From contig JAOVFP010000024.1 of the NCBI GenBank assembly GCA_025738555.1, positions 124,001 to 188,000 on the forward strand: DNA of 64,000 bases, given 5' to 3'. Below, piece after piece: positions 56,224 through 64,000 of the stretch. The position numbers and the translations under genes were made by a program. Under the pieces are notes generated by a model. That model saw only the letters and a program-made list of their open reading frames with translations. It did no database searches and was not told the DNA's origin. How positions within the stretch are numbered: the stretch's first letter is position 1; every line of letters begins with the position of its first letter. The DNA comes from Cyathus striatus. Taxonomy: Eukaryota; Basidiomycota; Agaricomycetes; Agaricales; Nidulariaceae.

Positions 56224-57199
56224 CTGTATTTATAGTGATTCACTGCACAATGAGGCAAATGACCATTATTCACATGTACAATTCATCTCTGTTACATCTG
56301 TGTCTGAATACATCATGCTGACATTACTGAAGGTTCCCACATGACCTTCCAACACACCCAGTCCATTCCCGGAACATATCTGCTATGGGTTTATACTTCC
56401 CAATGTTCCTGCCCGGGAATGTACCTGGAACCTATCAGGTTTTCTATCCCAGATATGTAGTTTCTCTTATGACGGCCTCACTGTGTCATCATTCTATTAC
56501 TCCTCTCTTCCATTTCTACTTGTACATTTTATTATGGCCTTTGTAGTTTAGTTCTTTATTCTGCATTCTGAGCATGTCATTTGTGCCCCTACTCCGCTTT
56601 GCCCAGACTTCATTTCCTACTTACTCCTTTGATTTGTTCTTTGCATTATACTTCTACATTTGTACCTATAGGTTCCTACTTAGTATAAGTAGTCTTCCAG
56701 ATGTACTAAGTAGTCTTCAGTATTCGTATCAACTTGGTACACTCTCTTCCTACTCTAAGTTCTGAAACCCACTCCAGGGTTTCCTTCAGGTTCCAAAATC
56801 TGCTACCTAGTGTAGTGGTGAAGCCTCTTCATATACTCTGGAACATTTCCTTACATTGTATATCACCTGTCATGAAATACGAACCATTCCCTGGGGATAT
56901 CCAGGAGGCACAGCACATATGCTGAAGCCACGGTTCACTTCTGCACTTCTGCTCCCATTCCCATACCCATACTTACTTTGGGTTTCCATTATAGCTCTCC
57001 CATGCCCTCCAGGCATCTTCGCATTCATTTCCCAGGAAGAAGGGAATCAGTATGTAACAATCTCTAACCATGTTGATCTGTGTAATTGATATATTTTTGC
57101 TCAGACATTACACTCCTGAACCATGTATGAATCAATTTATGGGTTGCATGTTGAACTTACACTGTTGCACATTGATTTCATGCAAGTACAAAGTCATGT
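56224..57199. other. Gene-poor repeat-rich interval
   Basis: About 1 kb with no convincing gene. Short CCCATAC/CCATTCC-type repeats near 56940-56990. Confidence 0.5.
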
Positions 57200-57499
57200 T
57201 AAGTCATGTGACATAACAGCTACCAGTTACAGTACATTCGCAAGTGGTGCCACAGCCACTTCCCACGGCAACTAGGGCTGCCAACCGTACCGTAATGGTT
57301 TACAGCCGTATAAAGTAAACTGTTTATGGTACAGATTTTAGCTGTAACCATACCATACAGACATTTTTTGAACCTTCTATGGTATGGTACAGGTACAAAT
57401 ACGGCCATTTATGGTTTATGGTTATGATAGATACTGAATTACTTCTGTAAGATCTGGGATTTCCACTCAACAGGTATAATATGCATGATATCTGATAAT

Positions 57500-58140
57500 T
57501 GTCTTTTAAAATATAGAATGAAAATGTTACCAAGACCTCAATATCAACACTCACATTGCCAGCAGGATGATCCTGTCGAGTTTTCTTTGTTGTATGAGTC
57601 TTGAAAGTGCTTTGAGTCTGTTTCCATTTAGAGGATAGCTTAGTTGGCAATGATGCAGCTATCTAATAACTGGTTAGTTAAATAAGAATCGACAAACATG
57701 CTACTCACCTCCTCATTACCAATAACACCATCAACATTGTCCTCCTCTTCATCTTCTCCTTCGGAGTCAGTCCTCCATTAAAGGTGGAAGAAACTCTATA
57801 TCATTTGAGTCTGCATCACTGGCAACTTCTGGTTCCTTGCGCCCTTTCGTTTTTGGTTTATGTGGTTTAATCGGAATTTGGGGTTTGTATCGAGTTTCAA
57901 GTCCACCAGTCTCATCGCATTTCTCAGCATTGAGCAGTTCATTATAATGAGCTGTGTCCCTCGTTCGAGTTTGGCGCTTGGGTAGATCTAAATTTCAGTA
58001 GTAATTAGCATAAGAGTATAAGTAAAAATGAATGAAAAGATGATACACACCAGGCTTCTCAGTATTAGAAATAGCTGCAGTACTTCCACTATCAGCAGTA
58101 CAGCCGACATTTGGAAGATCAATAGCAGGCATCATTATAA
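57500..58140 (-). pseudogene. Remnant of a transposon-encoded protein inside the outer hAT-like element
   Basis: Starts MMPAIDLPNVGCTADSGSTA, then after an intron-like gap DLPKRQTRTRDTAHYNELLN and a Lys/Pro-rich stretch. A stop in frame with the acidic segment (near 57766) and a +1 shift follow; the next pieces read DSEGEDEEEDNVDGVIGNEE and LSSKWKQTQSTFKTHTTKKT. No hAT catalytic or dimerisation domain could be seen, so this is at most an N-terminal piece. Confidence 0.4.
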
Positions 58141-58273
58141 GAATTCGGTCCAATGTAGAGGTAAAAGATGTTGAGGCCTAAGTGAAGAAAATAAAACTAG
58201 TGAGTTGGTTGAAAATATGTTCGACCTGGGAATTCTAAGGTGTTGAGAGAGGAGGATAATTTTTGCTGGATTT

Positions 58274-59549
58274 AGTGGTGTTGGCATTCAGTTGCGAACT
58301 GCGGTTCGAATGCAAACCAATACAGAACTGGTCTTACGTTCGGTTTTAAGTTCGGTCACGTGCGTTGAACTGAACCTCATGTCCAGTTCTTGGTTCTTTG
58401 AGATGCTGTTTTTTGCCGAACCTATTCGAACCTGTTCGAACCTATAAATTTATTGTAGAAAAAAAGGAAATATTTGTATGATTCAGATAATAATATAATG
58501 CAAAAGTAGTACTTCCGGCATGTGCAGTAGACCTGGAATACATCGGCACTGCCACAAGATTAGTCAGTGATGTAGATCAATACCATTGAAGGCTCAATCA
58601 ATAGAACTAAGTAAGAACCAAAAGCCGCAAGCCCCGCAACCACACACTCCAAGCACCATGAAATTTATTTCTCATTGTCTTGATGCTCGTAGCATGTTTT
58701 GGTAACTCCAAGGCATCTCTTTTTCTCTTCTGTCAAGACTCTCAGCTCTATAACCCTCTGTTTGAACTTTGTGCAAGCTGTGCACTCCCACTCCACTCTG
58801 CTTGAAAATGAAAGCTCAGAATCTGGAATCCAGAACTTGGAAATGATAGAATGATGGAAATGGAACAACAAACTTTTATGAAATGGCATAGCACTCGAGA
58901 GCGAAGGAACAAGTATTAAGTATGCAACAGCACACCTGATCTTCTAACCATGCAATTTAACTGCGCCAGCATGCAGTATGGTCTGCATGAAGCCTTGGGA
59001 CTTGAGAACTTTAAAATACACACCACTCTGCGCTCTACTTGAAGCCTTGGGACTTGGAACTCAGTGTCGGGACAATGGAACTACAATATCAAGCTTAAGA
59101 CTTTAAACTTGGCACTCAGGAATGACGGAATCTATGCCAATTCTTGGTCCTTCAGATAGGCATTACTTAACGGGTCAGAATATGGAACGGAATAGACGTC
59201 TTGGAGTGTGCGATAGCCTCGATAGTATATTTATGAAGCTAAGTAATGCCACTCAATTATTTTTATGGCTTTAAGGTGAACTCACTGACTCATTCTAGAG
59301 AAATTATTGTATAAATATACGCCATTTTCGACGATCTATGCTATGGAGATGAAATCAAAGTTGGAAAAAAATCTAGGAGGTCCAGTTTGGCGTTCGAACT
59401 TGTTTTGAACCTGAACCGGACCTCAATGAACCTGAACCTCAGGTCCAGTTCAAGGTTCAGCAAAAATGCCTGAACCAGACCTGAGGTTAGGTTCAAGGTT
59501 CAGAAAAAAAGGTGTCTGAACCAGACGGAACCGGACCACAACACCACTA
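58274..59549. mobile_element. Nested hAT-like element
   Basis: 1,276 bases with ends TAGTGGTGTTG and CAACACCACTA, flanked by a perfect 8-base duplication GCTGGATT (58266-58273 and 59550-59557). Both ends are rich in short GAACCTG/CAGGTTC repeats (58290-58450, 59385-59540). No convincing coding frame inside. The perfect target duplication shows that it inserted more recently than the outer element, whose duplication has one change. Confidence 0.88.
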
Positions 59550-60235
59550 GCTGGATTGGGAGGAAGTAGATACATAGTTTTTAAAGAAAATTAGAATAAA
59601 GAGACTACTTAAAGAAGAATAGTTGAATAAAGCAGATATTAATAATGTTGAGATCATAGATTACTGAAAGAAAAGGAAATGTTTGAAACACAGGGCATAC
59701 CAATAAATTGGAAGAAAATTTGTAAGATAAAAACTTGAGGAGAGGGACTTGGGGTGGAGACACAGCCTTTGGTAACGTTAATTGTGGTATTCAGTGGCTC
59801 TTGGTAGCACACAATACCGATGGTCTTGAGTTCCTAATGCGTAATTGCAGCGTTCGAGGCAATGCAAGAGTGTCGGCGATGGAGGGAGAAAATGAGAGAA
59901 AGTGTGAACAATGCGAACAAACGTGTCAATGTGCGCATCACTTGCTTATGTAATAGAAATAGTAAAGTATCAATTTTTGTAGTGAAGCCACTTGACTAAG
60001 CCATATATATGGCTGTAAACAGTTGTATGGTACGGTTAATTATGGGTGAAAGCCACACTGTATCTGTACTGTATGAACAATTTATTTCACTCATACGGTA
60101 TGGCAATATATACCATACTGTACAAGCCATAACCATTTTGTATGGTTACAGTTGGCAGCCCTAACAGCAACCCAGGAAAGGCCACTTTTGTGAATTGCTC
60201 AGAAGACAGCCCCTTGGTCACACCTGTGGGCTGTA

Positions 60236-61279
60236 GCATTACATAAATGAGATAAGCATGCATTGAAACTTGATGTTGAATGCTTGTGCTTGAGCTTGAA
60301 TGTTGAGCATGTGCATTGCTTCAATATTCAATGCTTGAGTCAGCTATGCACAACATGCTACATACAACATCTGTCTGCTATGTGCCAATGGAGCCTGAAG
60401 ACCTGATACTTCAAACACCCTTCCATACTCCACAGTATCAACAAACTCCTGCTAATACACCGCAAATGGAGAAGAGTCAGCCTCGACTTCAAAAGGTCAT
60501 TATACTTGACAGTGGGACATGACATTAGCTATTGCAGCAGCAGCAATATAGTAGTGGGAACAGGAGTAGTACTGTCTTTGTAATTTATCATGAATTTTCT
60601 CTCCAAGAATCTTCTATTGACATACAATGGCTATGAGAAACAATATTAGCAGAGTGTTTTGGGGAATGTGGAATGCATTGGCAATGCTTAAAACCATGAC
60701 ATATACATGAGGTTTACTATGTATGTGTGAATGATTGGGTTTGGATTGGGTACTGTATGCTTTGAAATCATTGTGACATTCATCTGTGACATCCTGCAAT
60801 GACCCAGCAACTAAATGCTGATGGCCATTCAAACTGTTTGAAGTGTTTCATTAAAATCCACTAGTAGCTATCCTCGATCTAATAATTTGGCATTTAAGCT
60901 CTTTCAACAATACTTATGCTTATAAAAAGTACACAATGTTGTAGATAATGTATATGGTACCAAATTGTGTCTAATATATTTACACACTGGGGTTGAACCC
61001 AAGGTTCTACAGGCTGAAAAGATGCTGATTTTACACTGCCCTACCAAATTCCCTACTTAGCTCTAAGCCTGTCTCACATTTCAATGTCAGTTTCCATATG
61101 TCTACATATGGTAATAACCACGTGATCTTATGAGGCAGGATTAGTTGAGCCTATGCTCAATGTAGTGAAGATTGAGATACTATATCAAGCATTACTAATA
61201 GCTAATGTATCTATGCTTACAGATGCCTTCATAAGCTTCCTCAGGATAAATTAACATATATACAGGGAAGGATTAGTGA
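60236..61279. other. Repeat-like interval without a gene
   Basis: Contains TTGAATGCTTG-type short repeats (60265-60340) and a short open frame (60316-60522) with no motif. Nothing further supported. Confidence 0.45.
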
Positions 61280-61486
61280 GTGGTGTTTGATCACAAGATT
61301 ATTTATTTTTCTAGCATGAATGACTTACTTGACCTTGAACTTGAAGCTGGCAGAACTGAATTCAGAGCAGATGTTAATTCTCAGACAGCATTTGTAACAC
61401 TCTTTGATGGTGATAAGTGGATTATGCCTAAACAATTTAATGAATGTATCTATAGCCTGTCCTTGGTCCTGACTCCTCATAGTTGA
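61280..61486 (+). pseudogene. Gene fragment, transposon-type
   Basis: 68 codons with LDLELEAGRTEFRADVNSQT, AFVTLFDGDKWIMPKQFNEC and IYSLSLVLTP, ended by a stop. The pattern resembles conserved blocks of large basidiomycete repeat-family proteins, but I cannot name the family. No continuation in either direction. Probably a relic. Confidence 0.35.
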
Positions 61487-62199
61487 TGAGCAGTAGGTGT
61501 TGACTTATTCTTTGCCTCTGAAGAACTAAGAATTAGTTGAGGGCAACAGGAAGCATAAAAATCAACCTGATGGAAGTCAGAGCACTGAAACAACTGTGGT
61601 CCTAACAAATTTTGACACCAGGTTATCAGGGAATACTTCATCTTCCAATGTAGGTGGGCAGAGGTGGGCTAGTCAGAAACAGAATGTTTTACACTAGTGA
61701 TTACATGGCAAGTCCATTGTACATCTAGCTATAATATTTTTAACAATTGGCAGATTCATTAGGGAAGAAAATACATTACCACCAGCAAAATGTTCTCTAG
61801 TCAGATGAATAATACTGAGTGCACTAATTCCCAAAATATCAAATCTACTATTGCTAGTTTTTATCTAAATTTTCTAACAGATATGTCATTTACAGCCATT
61901 GGGCTTCCATCTGGCCAACAGAGTCATATACTGGATCATTTTGATCAAGTGTTCAGTCATGCATTATGCAGGGCCTTTGAACAGAACACTTGAGCACATT
62001 TGTCACATGTCACAGGCTGTCATGAACAGCAATTTGAGAGAAATATGGCACTTACTTAGCCAAAAAATTTCACCTGTGCCAGGCATCTGTAAGGGTATGA
62101 ACAGTTCCACCCTGTGTCATGCATAAATTTTGGGCTTGAACACTTGGTCGAACTGAATTTTTCATCACACTCTCTCAAGCATGAACAAGTGATCAAAAT

Positions 62200-62937
62200 T
62201 ATCCAGTATACCTATCAGTGTGGTGATGAGTATGGAGATGTATCTGCCACTTGGGATTGGAATCTTATGCCTGGTATAGCTGTGGATTATGAAGAAACTC
62301 CTTTGAACTGTGATCATACTCACTCAGTACACTGGTATAGAGAACTTTGTAGGGGCGGGAGAAGTGGGTATCACTGTGATGCATTACACTGATCCCTATA
62401 CAAGATCCCTTCAGTGGCAGAAGGTCTGGTTTTTCCTTGAAGATGACATACAACACACTATGGTTTCCAACATGTTGTCCTCCAGCAATGTGTTGGTCTT
62501 CTCTGTACTGGATTAGTGCAAACTCAATGGTGTCATCATAATGGATGGCACAGAGAAGCACCTGTCAATGACTGCTTCAGTAAAGTCTTTATGGCATGAT
62601 GGAATTGGATACAGCTTTACAGAAGGCAACAATGTATTAACAGTATTACTTGAAGTTGATGAAAAGACTGGAAACTAGTTCTACAATAGGAATGTCCATA
62701 CAGCCTCTGTCATTGTTGACCTCTTTGCTGCTTGGCTGGGTCATATGTTGTTCAACACCTCTGTCAGGTATACCATTTTTTTTGGCACTATACTGAACTC
62801 TTTACTGGAAAAAGCATTCATGGCCAACCAACAGCATTAATTGTCAGTAATATTTCTGCTGTCTATCACTCCAGTCCAAACTGTGATAATAGTGTTTTGG
62901 AGCTCAGGCAGAGGCTTATTCCCACTAACTTTAGTTA
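62200..62937 (+). pseudogene. Decayed polysaccharide lyase family 8 gene
   Basis: Plus-strand pieces match the catalytic and beta-sandwich region of family-8 lyases (hyaluronate, chondroitin and xanthan lyase type): SATWDWNLMPGIAVDYEETP, then after a frameshift (about 62335) ENFVGAGEVGITVMHYTDPY, SLQWQKVWFFLEDDIQHTMV and FSVLD, a TAG at 62514-62516, VKSLWHDGIGYSFTEGN, a TAG at 62676-62678 where WDR-type tryptophan is expected (GN-stop), and VDLFAAWLGHMLFNTS. Both stops can be explained by single C-to-T changes on one strand or the other. The N-terminal alpha-barrel was not found. The function of the intact family is eliminative cleavage of uronic-acid polysaccharides. Confidence 0.62.
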
Positions 62938-64000
62938 GTAGGGTTATAGGGTGCTGTTCAAACATTTTTTGGCAGTAAATTTCGATGCCGACACGCCGAC
63001 AGGGTCGTTGTGGTCATGCGTTGTAATCTTCAGCAATTTCCCTACTGCAGCTTTGTTCATCCTATTCAGGTTTTGCAAACTTAAGAGCACTTGTCTTCGA
63101 ATTTCAAGGCAATCAAAAGTCTTTCAGTTATTGGTTGTATGGTACTGTAGTGTATGAGTCTCATTTTAATTTTGCTGTAGTCTGCGGAGATGCTTGTATT
63201 TGATATACTTATATGATATGTGGTACATTGTTGCCCATTGAATGTGGAGTCTGCCCCTCCATTTTAGGTCTTGAGTCTAAGTACTAATTCAGCTTATATT
63301 AGATATTTCAAACATCTTATTATTGCTTCTTAGCATCGCATTTCTACCTTCAATTTCAATTAGTTTAGATGTTTGTATCTTTCCTGGGCCGGGTAAGTTA
63401 AAGTAGTTAGTGGGCTCTGCCGGCGATAGCCGGCTCTAGGTATTATTCACATAGTACATTCACACCACAACAGCAAGGCACTACTGCCATTAACATTACT
63501 GCCAATGACAACATTGCATTGATGTACAAGTTAGATAACAATGAAATTACTGCCAGTAACCCTTCACAAGCCTTAACTGGGACAGAACTCTACATTGTTG
63601 GGACCTGGAAAGAATCCAGCTGAATGAGGTTCTGGACAAGTATAAAATGCTGTAATTGAGCTTCCTTCTGAAGGACTGGCAGGTACTACTACTGCACCCC
63701 ATCCCCCAACCCCCTTTAGGGCTCTCCTTCTTCTCAATTCCCTCCTCCCCTTCCATCTGTTTCCTTGGAGTCCTGATCAACACAGAACTCTGCTGGGTGC
63801 CACAACAGGCTGCAGCTCTAACCAAAGGCCAAGGTTGACTGTCAAACATGTGGCACCTAATCAGGCCCTCCAGTGGTACCAGTGTCTCAGCTGAAGTCAT
63901 GCACCACCTATATATTTTAATTGCTATCCCATGTATACTATACACAGTCAACATATGGGCACAGCCCCCAACCTCAACCATGATCCCACTGATATACCAG
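62938..64000. other. AT-rich terminal interval
   Basis: About 1 kb without a convincing gene. Near 63412-63437 the sequence CTCTGCCGGCGATAGCCGGC forms a small hairpin. A GC-richer stretch with C tracts near 63690-63770 has open frames on both strands but no motif. Confidence 0.45.

Larger units (their letters stand above)
57273..60163. mobile_element. hAT-like DNA transposon, non-autonomous, with nested insertion
   Basis: Ends TAGGGCTGCCAAC and GTTGGCAGCCCTA are perfect 13-base inverted repeats. The flanks are ACGGCAAC (57265-57272) and ACAGCAAC (60164-60171), an 8-base duplication with one mismatch, as hAT elements make. Removing the element and one flank restores repeat R1, whose other copy at 54420-54595 is uninterrupted. 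Subterminal regions (57290-57430, 59995-60150) carry many TATGGT/ACCATA hexamers on both strands. Total 2,891 bases, of which 1,284 are a nested element plus its duplicated site. Only transposase-like remnants are inside. Confidence 0.85.

Noticed and set aside
58310..58330. GGTTCGAATGC resembling a tRNA B box
   Set aside because: It is one of many GAACCTG/TTCGAAC repeats at the ends of the nested transposon.
58665..58889. 74-codon frame inside the nested hAT-like element
   Set aside because: No transposase motif; probably chance in a non-autonomous element.
63547..63981. 144-codon minus-strand frame at the right end
   Set aside because: No recognisable domain, and it lies in repeat-type sequence with C tracts.

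Overview
This window reads as nuclear DNA of a filamentous basidiomycete, most likely an agaricomycete. Genes lie close together on both strands and are cut by many introns of about 45-60 bases with GT..AG ends. The protein families are eukaryotic and fungal: SBDS, topoisomerase II, GCN20, Ypt7, Atg16 without WD repeats, a Pyp-type phosphatase and DUF7704. All assignments come from reading the sequence by eye; no database search was run.

Positions 1-29,700 form a gene-dense housekeeping block: partial SBDS (-), a BAR-SH3 amphiphysin (+), the mitochondrial Fe-S protein ISA1 (+), a rhodanese/tyrosine phosphatase (-), topoisomerase II (-), a DUF7704 membrane protein (-), a CofD/UPF0052 protein (+), lipoyl synthase (-), an unknown conserved protein (+), chorismate synthase (-), a SAP30-type Sin3-binding protein (+), a secreted Asn/Gly-rich protein (+) and the ABC-F protein GCN20 (+). 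ISA1 and lipoyl synthase both belong to mitochondrial Fe-S/lipoate biology.

Positions 30,100-34,900 are poorer in genes. They hold a second DUF7704 gene with the same exon plan as the first, including an 8-base microexon, a doubtful gene near 33 kb and a small unknown gene. Positions 35,000-53,200 are dense again: a PXA-domain membrane protein, a single-pass membrane protein, 6-phosphogluconolactonase, a chromodomain protein with a SPOC-like C-terminal half, a large NYN-domain putative ribonuclease, divergent YPT7 and ATG16, and a three-RRM protein of the PUB1/TIA1 type.

From about 53,500 to the end the window changes to AT-rich, repeat-laden DNA: a 97-base inverted repeat, a TA-flanked MITE, a Cys-rich transposon-type protein, a hAT-like element with a second hAT-like element nested in it (both with 8-base target duplications), and a broken copy of a family-8 polysaccharide lyase. 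A second TA-flanked MITE sits at 15 kb inside the gene-dense part. No rRNA, tRNA or CRISPR array was recognised.
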